Positions 15,349-22,930 of a stretch of DNA of 28,938 bases are shown in pieces (position 1 is the first letter of the stretch; every line of letters starts with the position of its first letter). Both the position numbers and the translations under genes were made by a program. The notes below the pieces were generated by a model. That model searched no databases. It was not told the DNA's origin and saw only the letters and a list, made by a program, of their open reading frames with translations. The stretch is from contig BOBI01000008.1 in the NCBI GenBank assembly GCA_026002305.1, forward strand, positions 1-28,938, given 5' to 3'. This stretch comes from Spirochaetia bacterium. GTDB lineage: Bacteria > Spirochaetota > Spirochaetia > Treponematales > Breznakiellaceae.

Positions 15349-15450
15349 TTATTTTATTTTACCGTCATTGCACGTAACACCCTGTAAATAATCGAGTAAC
15401 GCGATGCGCGACCGTACGGCGAAGTCGCCGCTTTTGTTTCTGATAATCAT
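15349..15450 (-). CDS. 33-residue protein coupled to the regulator gene
   Basis: A short gene (MIIRNKSGDFAVRSRIALLD, then YLQGVTCNDGKIK). Its ATG overlaps the stop of the LuxR-like gene as ATGA, and AAGGAG lies 8 nt upstream inside the last codons of that gene. Its own stop is 3 bases before the protease start. The tight coupling on both sides argues that it is translated. It has one Cys and no TM segment, and I recognise no family. It could be a small head factor or simply a coupling ORF. Confidence 0.55.
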   Translation of the reverse strand: MIIRNKSGDFAVRSRIALLDYLQGVTCNDGKIK

Positions 15451-16160
15451 TTCTGTAACTCCTTTTTTCTTTTTATGTTTTGTTTCTCTATGTCTTTACG
15501 ACAGCAATCAATGACAGGACTAAGTTCATCAAGTCCCACAATGCCTAAGCGTATCGCATGGACAAGTATTTCATCTTGTGAATGAATACCAAGTTTGTGA
15601 TAAATTGATTGACGGTAATTACAAACCGTTTCTCTAATAATTCCCATCTTCTCTGCGGTAACAGCGGCACTGTTACCCAATGCAAGAAAACGAAAAGCGT
15701 CATGTTCTTTCGGCGGAAAAGCAACGTTGTCAGGAACATTTAGTCTGTATTGAATATCAGCCTGTTCAATATCAGGCGGGATAGACGGACTGCCTGACAA
15801 AATCACTTGGAGTGATTTTATAATAACACTATTTTCCTCGCGAAGATTTAAGAAACTTGTCGCGCCCATTTGTAGAAAACACACGATCTCACTCTGCGTA
15901 AGACTTTCGTAATTAAAAACGGCGATGTGCATAGAGCGGTGTTTTGCGGCAATACACGCAACAAGGCGCGGTGTAACTTCATACCAAAAGTTTGACTCCA
16001 ACAAAAGCAATTCAGGCTTATTAGTTTTCAAATACAAATGTAATGCCTCAATATCGGTAATGATAGCAACACGCTCACTAATGTCAATTTTCTTGATAAA
16101 CTCCAACACTTTCGATGCTACAGGTTTATCAGTACTTGCAACAACAATAGCTTTATTCAT
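15447..16160 (-). CDS. LuxR-type regulator with a pseudo-receiver domain
   Basis: A 237-residue protein with the NarL/LuxR layout. The N-terminal receiver-like domain (about 1-125) has the right strand pattern but lacks the phosphorylation site: the expected Asp in PELLLLESN is Glu (E55), the acidic pair near residue 10 is reduced to T10/D11, and the conserved Lys after GATSFL is missing. The C-terminal HTH (about 150-215, FLALGNSAAVTAEKMGIIRETVCNYRQSIYHKLGIHSQDEIL) is a good LuxR helix-turn-helix. It starts directly after the portal stop and is translationally coupled to the next small gene. Regulators of this kind are not normal parts of a head-gene operon. It may time late expression or bind a helper or host promoter (inference). 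Confidence 0.75.
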   Translation of the reverse strand: MNKAIVVASTDKPVASKVLEFIKKIDISERVAIITDIEALHLYLKTNKPELLLLESNFWYEVTPRLVACIAAKHRSMHIAVFNYESLTQSEIVCFLQMGATSFLNLREENSVIIKSLQVILSGSPSIPPDIEQADIQYRLNVPDNVAFPPKEHDAFRFLALGNSAAVTAEKMGIIRETVCNYRQSIYHKLGIHSQDEILVHAIRLGIVGLDELSPVIDCCRKDIEKQNIKRKKELQK

Positions 16161-17384
16161 TTAATTTTCCTCCGTCTTATTAAATGGAATTAAGTTTTTA
16201 CTGCGATACCAAATATCGCCCCACGCTTTCGTGTCCTTCCCACGTTCCCGCAAAACATCATTGATTGTTTTTAATCCCGCATTTATTTCCGATATATCCC
16301 GCTTGCTCTGCTCGTCCTCGCTCTCCTGTAACTCTGGAATATCCCGCAAATCAAATACACCTGTTTCAACTAATCCAAGCCGGACAAAAAAATTACTTTC
16401 AACAATGTTCTCAAATTGCTTCAGAAGCGGCGCGATAGTGTACTTCCAAAATGCGGCGTGTTGTTCTTTCGTGTCCGCACCCGATAATGATGTTGTCTTG
16501 TCGTTGATATTCGCTACTCTGGGCGGTATGCCATACTTTGCAAGAATGGTGTACAAGTTCCATCGTTTCAATTCAAACAGTTGCATCACCGCTGGTGAAA
16601 ACGTCAGAGCTTCAAAGGTCGTTCCCTTTCCCAGCACCGCAACCTTTCTGTTTGCTCTTGTCGCGCCGTACTTACTTTCCCAGCGTCGCTCTAGCGCGTC
16701 CGCTTCCTCCGGTCTTATTGTCTGATCGGTCTTGAGTATTCCCTGTGGTATCGCGTTATGCTTTAACAATTCACTATTCGCTTTGTTTGCGTAGTAATCC
16801 TGTTCAAGTTCCAATGCAAGAGACACAAGAGGATTAACACCACGCGCAGAGTTCCAAGGGTTCCAGTCCCGAAAGTGTACAAGTTCATCGGAGAGTATCG
16901 GTACACTTCCCGCTTCGGTATCATAAAACCAACGGCAACTATGTGATGTCCCCCGACATTCAATAACACCTAACGTTTCTCTAGCCGCTTCGTGCCGCAT
17001 ACGGCGCGGATCAAGTATAAATATTTCATGCGGAATACCGCCTGAGTAATCACTGCCAAACCACCAGAACGCCTCGCCTTCCAAACTCCACCACGCCGCT
17101 GTTTCCTTCCACAAATCAAAGCGGCTCATCAGGCTGTTAGGTCTGCGGAATAAATCATATAGTCTGCCTGTAGTAACTTCGTTGCCATTTTTCATAATAC
17201 AGAACGATGCTCGGGCTACATTGCGTATCAAAATATTTACGGCAATGTTTACCCACGCATGACACAGGTACGGGTCTAAGTTCTTCACTGTGATAACACC
17301 ATCACTCATATCATCATCACATTGTTGTTTCATCACTTCGCTAAAACTTATTAGGGATTTCTTTATAGCCTGTAGTATTCTCAT
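16161..17384 (-). CDS. HK97-family portal protein
   Basis: A 407-residue portal subunit, which forms the dodecameric DNA entry ring of the capsid. Family signs are the N-terminal LCHAWVNIAVNILIRNVARA, LFRRPNSLMSRFDLWKETAAWWSLEGEAFWW, the VHFRDWNPWNSARGVNPLVSLALELE region and the GIPPRVANI...SGADTKEQHAAFWKYTIAPLLKQFE helix. The length is normal for the family. The start ATG overlaps the end of the terminase gene by 4 nt. No head-tail connector gene follows, unlike in most HK97-like phages. Confidence 0.87.
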   Translation of the reverse strand: MRILQAIKKSLISFSEVMKQQCDDDMSDGVITVKNLDPYLCHAWVNIAVNILIRNVARASFCIMKNGNEVTTGRLYDLFRRPNSLMSRFDLWKETAAWWSLEGEAFWWFGSDYSGGIPHEIFILDPRRMRHEAARETLGVIECRGTSHSCRWFYDTEAGSVPILSDELVHFRDWNPWNSARGVNPLVSLALELEQDYYANKANSELLKHNAIPQGILKTDQTIRPEEADALERRWESKYGATRANRKVAVLGKGTTFEALTFSPAVMQLFELKRWNLYTILAKYGIPPRVANINDKTTSLSGADTKEQHAAFWKYTIAPLLKQFENIVESNFFVRLGLVETGVFDLRDIPELQESEDEQSKRDISEINAGLKTINDVLRERGKDTKAWGDIWYRSKNLIPFNKTEEN

Positions 17385-18598
17385 ACGGCGATCACCCCCT
17401 GTTGTGTATCAGAGAACACCGCATAACGCAAAGCGTCTAAGTAATGATCATTTACTTTCACAATGACACCCGCTTCATCACGGCAATAGTCCCATATTTC
17501 GCTTAACACACCGCTGCATTTTTTACTAACAAAGAATTGACCGCGCTCTATCTTCGCATTGATATAATCAATACCGCTCTCCACACTGTTGTTTGCTTTT
17601 ATTCCGTTTGTAATTTCTTGTATACGCTCCCCGCCTGCGGGATCACAGTAGACAGAGAAGTCAACATCAAACCAGTTACGTGCGTGTAATTCATCGTTAA
17701 AACTTTTAGTAGTCATGTTGAACGCGCCGTAATCGTCTAGCACATAGATACAATCTTTGTGTATACCAATCTTTACGTTAGTAATGTTTAGTCCGAAGTC
17801 TTGACCTGCGGCATAGCGATCAAGCCTTTTAGGCATATCATCATCACCAAGTATCATACTCTCATCAAACTTTTCGTAAATCACACCTTCCGCTTTTACC
17901 CACAGCCCCAACTTGAAACGTTGCTTTTGTTTTTCGGGTAGCGTGTCGAGTATGTCAGAAATATAATCATCGGGCAGATTGTCTTTGTTATCGTCAGGGT
18001 TTAACATCATAGATACGTACAGTTCCGGTTTAGGTAACGGCTCACTTGTTAAGAATTGCTGCTTGCGTATAAAAACTTTATATGCCCAGTGTAGCGGACT
18101 GCCATGATTGCAGTCATAAATAAAAATGTTTCGGCAGCCTTGCACCTTCATAGCAAGGCGCGAGTAGGCGACAGTAACTGCGGCATAACTTAACTGACTG
18201 ATTTCGTTAAAATATATCGTGTTGTATTCGTGTCCAAGTATTTTATCCGCTTGCTCTCTATCGCCCAAACCGCCGATCCATATTTCAGAACCGTTATACA
18301 AAGTGATTAGATCATTGTGTATGTGATAGTCGTAACCGTCCTTGCCAATCGTATTATCCAGCCAGGGGATCAATGTTTCACGCAATACAGATGACCGCGC
18401 GTCTTTCGCGCGAAGTCTACAAATCAGATGACGGCTTCCCGCATATCGGATAGCGCGATATATTATCGCCATTACAAGCACGGTAGTCTTGCCGGAACGC
18501 GAACCGCCGAACAACAAGATATGTTTCGCGCCGCTCTTAACAAGAGCGAGCGCGTTGCGTTGAACATCGGTAGGTTTGAATTTCTTTGCTGTTCTCAT
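17381..18598 (-). CDS. Phage terminase large subunit (DNA-packaging ATPase/nuclease)
   Basis: A 405-residue TerL. The ATPase domain has a Walker A-type loop GGSRSGKTT (about residue 32), a Walker B segment NTIYFNEISQL and the R-rich SRHLICRLRAKDARSS stretch. The C-terminal RNase H-like nuclease shows its acidic residues in AAGQDFGLNIT and SVYCDPAGG. It cuts and pumps DNA into the prohead through the portal encoded next. The gene starts 2 bases after the small-terminase stop and overlaps the portal gene by 4 nt. It appears complete and functional. Confidence 0.9.
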   Translation of the reverse strand: MRTAKKFKPTDVQRNALALVKSGAKHILLFGGSRSGKTTVLVMAIIYRAIRYAGSRHLICRLRAKDARSSVLRETLIPWLDNTIGKDGYDYHIHNDLITLYNGSEIWIGGLGDREQADKILGHEYNTIYFNEISQLSYAAVTVAYSRLAMKVQGCRNIFIYDCNHGSPLHWAYKVFIRKQQFLTSEPLPKPELYVSMMLNPDDNKDNLPDDYISDILDTLPEKQKQRFKLGLWVKAEGVIYEKFDESMILGDDDMPKRLDRYAAGQDFGLNITNVKIGIHKDCIYVLDDYGAFNMTTKSFNDELHARNWFDVDFSVYCDPAGGERIQEITNGIKANNSVESGIDYINAKIERGQFFVSKKCSGVLSEIWDYCRDEAGVIVKVNDHYLDALRYAVFSDTQQGVIAV

Positions 18599-18600
18599 AA

Positions 18601-19137
18601 CTACAAACCCTCAAAATCATCGCCAAAGTTTAATACAGGCTGACCGCTTTCCTGTTTCGAGTTTTGCTCTTTACCGCTAATCACACAGAGTACATCACGC
18701 TCCGTGTTAATCGCCGCAGTCATCCACTCCTTTACATTTCCCTGTGTCAGTTCCGTTGCGTCCATTGTGTCAAGTTTCTTGTTTACAACATTCAACATCT
18801 TTTCGGTAACTTCGCGGTACGCTTCCTCACGCTGCTCAATTGTTTTTCGCCGCTCCGTTAATTTTAACTTATCTAAGTATACGTCATAGTCCGCCGCTCT
18901 CTTGAACCAGTGAAACTGCGTAGACCACAACCGCCACATTCGATAGCGTTTACTTCGTTTAACGCCGTCATCTTCGCTCGCTTCCACAGCCTTCTTGATA
19001 TTTCGCGCGGCACCGTAATCACGGAACACACAGAAAGCTGCAAACGCCGCAATACTCTCACCGCTTAATCGTTCCCAACTTTCAAAGGGCAGCACATCAG
19101 CCTTTGCCTCGTCATAACATTTTTCAAAATCTGTCAT
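18601..19137 (-). CDS. Probable terminase small subunit
   Basis: A 178-residue protein immediately before terL, where TerS normally lies. The N-terminus (WERLSGESIAAFAAFCVFRD, then YGAARNIKKA) is a helical DNA-binding-like region, and WRLWSTQFHWFKRAADYDVYLD is a segment I associate with phage small-terminase-like proteins. A long charged helix follows (about 85-125, LKLTERRKTIEQREEAYREV), suited to oligomerisation. It would choose the DNA to be packaged. In satellites this subunit redirects packaging to the satellite genome. Assigned from position and pattern. Confidence 0.7.
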   Translation of the reverse strand: MTDFEKCYDEAKADVLPFESWERLSGESIAAFAAFCVFRDYGAARNIKKAVEASEDDGVKRSKRYRMWRLWSTQFHWFKRAADYDVYLDKLKLTERRKTIEQREEAYREVTEKMLNVVNKKLDTMDATELTQGNVKEWMTAAINTERDVLCVISGKEQNSKQESGQPVLNFGDDFEGL

Positions 19138-19149
19138 ACTACACCACTC

Positions 19150-19428
19150 TCACAGATTATTTTTTAAACCCACAGCGGGAACATCAAACAACGTATTGTT
19201 ATCAGGCGCGTTGCTCTTGGTAAGCGACACACATTTTGTGTGCGCGTCATTGCGCTTATTAACATTCACCCACTCGATGATCGCTTCCGGCTCAAACCTG
19301 ACAAGCCGCCCGAACTTGCAGAACGGTATCTCGTTACACGCGACAAACTTTCTAAGCGTTGATACTTTGATGTTTGTCCGCTTGGAAACTTGGTTAATAT
19401 CCCAAAGGTCAAGGCTTGTTAATTCCAT
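19150..19428 (-). CDS. Excisionase-like helix-turn-helix protein
   Basis: A 92-residue protein with a MerR/excisionase-type winged helix at its N-terminus: LWDINQVSKRTNIKVSTLRK, then FVACNEIPFCKFGRLVRFEPEAIIEWV. This is the DNA-binding helix followed by the FxKxGRxVRF wing of AlpA/Xis-type proteins. I chose ATG 19428 because AGGAG lies 8 nt upstream. The open frame extends back to 19548 but without a good start. It lies between the integrase and the packaging genes, as AlpA-like activators/excisionases do in satellites. A palindromic operator-like site sits about 60-80 bases upstream. Confidence 0.72.
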   Translation of the reverse strand: MELTSLDLWDINQVSKRTNIKVSTLRKFVACNEIPFCKFGRLVRFEPEAIIEWVNVNKRNDAHTKCVSLTKSNAPDNNTLFDVPAVGLKNNL

Positions 19429-19488
19429 GTTTCTCACTCCTATAAAATTGTCTTGTCTATTATGATCACACGGGCGGATCGATTTTAC

Positions 19489-19508
19489 ACTATGCTTTTC
19501 CACATAGG
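19489..19508. promoter_or_regulatory. Palindromic operator-like site upstream of the excisionase gene
   Basis: ACTATG, 8 bases, CATAGG. With its flank (CACTATGCTTTT...CACATAG) it is nearly identical to the site at 21118-21137 upstream of the integrase. It lies about 60 bases before the excisionase ATG. Confidence 0.55.
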
Positions 19509-19548
19509 TTTTGATGTTTTTGATGTTTTTTTGAGAAACACTGGGCAA

Positions 19549-19592
19549 TAAAAAAGCCGCCCGCTACGTTTTGTTGCAGCAAGGCGGCTCAT
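19549..19592 (-). terminator. Rho-independent terminator after the integrase gene
   Basis: On the minus strand AGCCGCC (complement of 19583-19589) pairs with GGCGGCT (complement of 19555-19561) and is followed directly by a run of T (complement of 19549-19554). It separates integrase transcription from the excisionase/packaging operon. Confidence 0.75.
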
Positions 19593-19613
19593 TGTGCGGT
19601 GTAGTTTATGGGT

Positions 19614-20924
19614 TTATACGGCTTTCTTAATTTGCTTCATAGCTGTTTTTGTTTTTCGTTTTGGCGTTTTGTCATTCTTTGCCGCCGCCTTTACTCTCGC
19701 AGATACAACTTTGTCGCTGTCAGTTGTATTTTTTGCTATCCTGCTTTTAGTTTTCTTGGCTGCAATTTTTTTCGGTGCTTCCTGCGGTGTGATAAGTTTT
19801 TCCTGCACCGCGATCACTTCCGTCATATCCGTGTTGTCTAGGTGTGTGTAGTGTTGCGTCATGTTGTCGCTTGCATGACCTGTAACCGAGCGCACTTTTT
19901 TATCAGACACATTCGCCATAATCAAAGTGGTGTTAAAGAAATGCCGCCAACTGTGGACACATAGATTGCGCTGCTTGCGTTGCGTTTCGTCAATTCCGAT
20001 TTTAGTAAGAGCCTTGTATAAATTGCGATACACGGGATAACGGCTAACAGGACTGACACCGCCATTTGTCGAGAACAAGAAACCTGCGCCGTTTTTCTCT
20101 TTGATTTTTTCCAAATCATTTTTCAAACCGTGCGGGATAGGAATGTTACGCGCTTTATGTGATTTTGTATCACCGTAACCGTATTGATTGTATTGGGCGC
20201 AAACGTCAATGTAATTGTCAAAAACAAATTCGCCGCGCAGCCCTAACAATTCGCCGTGCCGCATACCAGTACAGGCAGCAAGCTTGTTTAATACATAGTG
20301 CATCGGATCGTCCCAGACACTCTGCCAGTCCGCAGGAAATAATTTTACAACCTCATCGGGTGTCAGGATTTCAATTTCCCTTTCGTCTTTTGTGTTTAGC
20401 AACTCGACATTATCACAAGGATTGATTTTTATATATCTTTTCTTGAAAGCAACACCCATCATAATTCTTAAAATCTTGACAGCCAGATTTACCGTGTTAT
20501 GTTTAAATCCCTTGTCAAGCGCGCCGATCATCCAAGTGTCAATATCATAATCGGTAATCAGATCAATACGCTTGTTGCCGAACGCCGGAATAAGATGCGT
20601 ATTCACCGCATACCGCCCCTGCTTTGCATACCCCTGGGAAATATCGCGCCGCGCTCTGCGGCTCTTTAGGTACGGGCAAGTTTCCCAATCCCACCACGGA
20701 GCGGCAAATTCCTTGAAAGTAGGAATACGCAACCCCACACCAGTTTGTAAACTTCCGTCACGCAAACGCTGATTGCACCACTCACGCGCCGCCGTCTTTG
20801 AACTCTGTCCTGTGGAATGACCGCATGACCGCTTACCGTTCTCATCGTACGCCCTGTAGTAGTACACCACATCACCGGACGGTACACACCTTTTGTACAA
20901 CGAAAAACTCTCTCTAATTCGCAT
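19614..20924 (-). CDS. Tyrosine-family site-specific integrase
   Basis: A 436-residue phage-type integrase. It has an N-terminal arm-binding region, a SAM-like core-binding domain (about 66-175) and a catalytic domain with the full set of residues: R222 (TGMRHGELLGLRG), H324 and R327 (HSWRHFF), H350 (TGHASDNM) and nucleophile Y359 (HYTHLD). After the catalytic domain there is an unusual lysine/alanine-rich tail (about 385-436) that probably adds non-specific DNA contact. It integrates and, with the excisionase-like protein, excises the element. It has its own terminator downstream and a palindromic operator-like site about 190 bases upstream. Confidence 0.9.
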   Translation of the reverse strand: MRIRESFSLYKRCVPSGDVVYYYRAYDENGKRSCGHSTGQSSKTAAREWCNQRLRDGSLQTGVGLRIPTFKEFAAPWWDWETCPYLKSRRARRDISQGYAKQGRYAVNTHLIPAFGNKRIDLITDYDIDTWMIGALDKGFKHNTVNLAVKILRIMMGVAFKKRYIKINPCDNVELLNTKDEREIEILTPDEVVKLFPADWQSVWDDPMHYVLNKLAACTGMRHGELLGLRGEFVFDNYIDVCAQYNQYGYGDTKSHKARNIPIPHGLKNDLEKIKEKNGAGFLFSTNGGVSPVSRYPVYRNLYKALTKIGIDETQRKQRNLCVHSWRHFFNTTLIMANVSDKKVRSVTGHASDNMTQHYTHLDNTDMTEVIAVQEKLITPQEAPKKIAAKKTKSRIAKNTTDSDKVVSARVKAAAKNDKTPKRKTKTAMKQIKKAV

Positions 20925-20962
20925 AAAAGCTCCTTTTGGGAATAAGTCGCTGCGCTCCTTGT

Positions 20963-21017
20963 TCTACAAGGAAATGGTTTATACGTGTGCGCTAAAAGCG
21001 CACTGCGAATAAAGGCT
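20963..21017. repeat. Divergent copy of the 90-bp palindromic element
   Basis: It shares GGAAATG, ACGTGTG and the closing AATAAA-type arm with the copies at 22931 and 28817, but its centre is different and shorter: GTGCGC-TAAAA-GCGCAC. Conserved ends with a variable palindromic centre are the notable point. Confidence 0.5.
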
Positions 21018-21117
21018 ACACAGCCGGTTACACCCAACTTTAATAAGATTTAACCCTACAAGATTGACTTCGTAAGTCTATATCTTATAACACTTTACAC
21101 GACCTTAGAAAATTTGC

Positions 21118-21137
21118 ACTATGCTTTTTCACATAGT
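21118..21137. promoter_or_regulatory. Palindromic operator-like site upstream of the integrase
   Basis: ACTATG, 8 bases, CATAGT: the second copy of the site at 19489-19508. One site upstream of each of the two element promoters suggests a common regulator. Confidence 0.55.
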
Positions 21138-21140
21138 CAA

Positions 21141-21311
21141 ACATAACATACGGTTTACGCCGCTCCCGCAGTAGCGGGCTTGGCCTGCGAAAAAACGCAG
21201 TCGGCGCATAGTGCCTTTGCGCGTTTTTTCGCAGGCACATTTTTTTTGGCGCGAAACGTTACACGTTTCTTTATTACGCCAAAAAAATGTCGTAAACCTA
21301 TTAACGTTAAA
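21141..21311. repeat. Large nested cruciform, integron-attC-like in layout
   Basis: ACATAAC-ATAC-GGTTTACG on the left (21141-21159) faces CGTAAACC (21291-21298) and GTTAAAT (about 21305-21311) on the right. Between them lie two further hairpins: GCCTGCGAAAAAACGC/GCGTTTTTTCGCAGGC (21183-21236, perfect 16 bp) and ACATTTTTTTTGGCG/CGCCAAAAAAATGT (21237-21290) enclosing GAAACGT/ACGTTTC. Outer core words of the type RYYYAAC and GTTRRRY recall attC sites. Confidence 0.5.
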
Positions 21312-21379
21312 TGATGTTTTTTAGCTCTCCACCATAGTCGTCCGCCGCCATGGACGGCGGCGGACATATAACAAAGCCT

Positions 21380-21690
21380 TTACCTTGTTATCTTTTCAAT
21401 ACATATTGCCAATGTTCTGTAAATACTTTTTTCCTCTGATAAATTCATAAAATGCTTATGCAATAAATTTAGCACTCTGTTTTCAGGGAAAATAACTGGC
21501 AATACTTCTTTACTTTTTGGGAAAATTTATTATCATTTCTGCCGGACAAGATTTGTAAATCCGCACCTGCGGGTTTCATAATAGTTCTTAATTCTTTTAT
21601 GAGTTCGGAGGTCGTGATACGACCATTGTTCAAGCTCATTAAGTAAAGTGCTGGTAATAATAATTCTGTTTCTGCTATTCTTTCAGCCAT
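21380..21690 (-). pseudogene. Broken restriction-linked wHTH protein downstream of the methyltransferase
   Basis: A 73-residue ORF (21690-21469) starts MAERIAETELLLPALYLMSL and contains ADLQILSGRNDNKFSQKV, which resembles the Mrr_N-type winged helix at the start of some restriction enzymes. After that point the reading becomes unconvincing and stops. In another frame (about 21532 to 21380) a natural-looking C-terminus follows (LPVIFPENRVLNLLHKHF, then MNLSEEKSIYRTLAICIEKI). The gene is therefore probably a fusion of start and end, made by a deletion or frameshift, of a longer nuclease. It starts 2 bases after the methyltransferase stop, the usual place for the cognate endonuclease. Confidence 0.5.
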
Positions 21691-21692
21691 AA

Positions 21693-22772
21693 TTATACCC
21701 TATTATGCTTCCTTATATATTCACTTCTCAAATCATCAATCAGCAGTGATTTACTATTCTTAAGAATATACCAGAATTTCCAGCCGTTGCATGAAGATGT
21801 TTGCTGTATTATTGCTCCGATTTTATGAATCGAACCAATAGTATTTTTGTATTGCAAAGCTCCGTTTTCCAGTACAAAAGCCTGAGTATTGTAGCTTTTT
21901 CGTGTGTAGAGTACATCTCCTGCTTTAATGATATTTTCCTTAACAAGATTTTCAAAAGGAACTTTTATTTGTTTTTCTTTTTCTTCTTCAACCCAATCTG
22001 CCTCGGCCCATGATTTAGTAATACTGTTAATTCTTTTTCGAGCTATGTCAATGTATTCCTGCTCGCGTTCTATGCCTATAAATTTTCTGCCTAGTTTTTT
22101 CGCAACAGCTCCTGTTGTCCCTGTTCCAAAGAATGGGTCAAGCACAATATCATCTCTATTCGTTGAGGACAAAATAACACGTTTCAATAATTCTTCCGGT
22201 TTTTGTGTCGAGTGGGCTTTTTTCCCATTATCACCTTTTATTCTTTCTTCGCCAATACAAAGTCCAATTTGCCATACGGATGTCATTTGTTTATCACCAT
22301 TATACTTTTTCATCATTTTGTGATTAAAAGTATATTTTTTTGTATTAGCATTTTTTGAACACCAAATCAATGTTTCGGTAGCATTTGTAAAACGTGTGCC
22401 TAAAAAATTCGGCATAGGATTCGTCTTATACCATGTAACATCATTGAGAATCCAAAAGCCGAGATTCAACATAATAGTACCTACGCGGAAAATATTATGA
22501 TACGAACCAATAACCCAAATCGAACCGGTATCCTTTAATACCCGTTGGCACTCTGTAAGCCATGCAATACAAAAATCATCGTATTCTTTAAACGAGGCAA
22601 ATTTATCCCATTGGTCATCAACTCCGTCAACTTTTGTATTATTTGGGCGATACAATACGCTTTTAAGTTGCATATTATATGGCGGATCTGCAAAAATGAG
22701 GTCTACAGAACTGTCAGGGATTGTTTTTAGTTTTTCGATACAATCTCCATGAATTATAGTGTCTATCAGCAT
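21693..22772 (-). CDS. Beta-class N6-adenine DNA methyltransferase, M.HinfI/CcrM-like (predicted GANTC)
   Basis: A 359-residue methyltransferase that reads, from memory, as a close relative of M.HinfI along its whole length. Motif IV is DPPYN (29-33), followed by the target region, QKPEELL, and the SAM-binding motif I DPFFGTGTTG (212-221). This IV-before-I order defines the beta class. The C-terminal part (about 275-345, AGDVLYTRKSYNTQAFVLEN to SCNGWKFWYI) is a RAMA-type domain. It would methylate adenine in GANTC. A -10 TATAAT lies 7 nt before the ATG. The partner endonuclease gene downstream is broken, so it is probably now an orphan methylase. Confidence 0.87.
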   Translation of the reverse strand: MLIDTIIHGDCIEKLKTIPDSSVDLIFADPPYNMQLKSVLYRPNNTKVDGVDDQWDKFASFKEYDDFCIAWLTECQRVLKDTGSIWVIGSYHNIFRVGTIMLNLGFWILNDVTWYKTNPMPNFLGTRFTNATETLIWCSKNANTKKYTFNHKMMKKYNGDKQMTSVWQIGLCIGEERIKGDNGKKAHSTQKPEELLKRVILSSTNRDDIVLDPFFGTGTTGAVAKKLGRKFIGIEREQEYIDIARKRINSITKSWAEADWVEEEKEKQIKVPFENLVKENIIKAGDVLYTRKSYNTQAFVLENGALQYKNTIGSIHKIGAIIQQTSSCNGWKFWYILKNSKSLLIDDLRSEYIRKHNRV

Positions 22773-22779
22773 ATTATAG

Positions 22780-22809
22780 ATTATATCCTTTTTTGAAAAA
22801 AAACGGCAA
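22780..22809 (-). promoter_or_regulatory. Promoter of the methyltransferase gene, likely leaderless
   Basis: On the minus strand TTGCCG (22809-22804), 18 bases, TATAAT (22785-22780), then 7 bases to the ATG at 22772. Transcription should begin at or next to the start codon. An AAGGA at 22790-22786 is 13 nt away, too far to be an ordinary Shine-Dalgarno site. Confidence 0.5.
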
Positions 22810-22930
22810 GGGCTATGAACTTACATTTATGTAGATTTTCTGAAGATTTCCGCGCCACGGATGGCGCGCGCGTAGATGAACTACCGCGCGGCGAGCCACG
22901 CGGTATCAGCTTTTTTTCAAAAAGCTGTCG

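Larger units (their letters stand above)
13348..21137 (-). mobile_element. Compact capsid-encoding integrative element (phage-satellite-like)
   Basis: Nine minus-strand genes in a row: tyrosine integrase, excisionase-like HTH protein, terS, terL, portal, LuxR-like regulator, 33-residue protein, prohead protease and HK97 capsid, ended by a terminator. Most neighbours overlap by 4 nt or are separated by only a few bases, and none of the core genes is broken. There are no tail, head-tail connector, lysis or replication genes. This gene set matches the idea of capsid-forming phage-inducible islands, which borrow tails from a helper phage. The exact attachment sites could not be found; the limits given are the terminator and the operator upstream of the integrase. 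Confidence 0.6.
20925..21379. other. Non-coding region with nested palindromes upstream of the integrase
   Basis: I see no gene here. It contains a divergent copy of the 90-bp palindromic repeat (20963-21017), the operator-like site (21118-21137), a large nested cruciform (21141-21311) and a GTCCGCCGCC/GGCGGCGGAC palindrome near 21340-21365. The integrase promoter must lie in its left part. Confidence 0.6.

Noticed and set aside
13348..21137. Gene transfer agent instead of a satellite
   Set aside because: Gene transfer agents carry tail and lysis genes and normally lack an integrase and excisionase. Here the opposite is seen.
21141..21311. tRNA-like fold or tRNA attachment site near the integrase
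   Set aside because: The stems are too long and nested, and there is no TTCGA-type T-arm or CCA end. No tRNA gene was found anywhere in the window.
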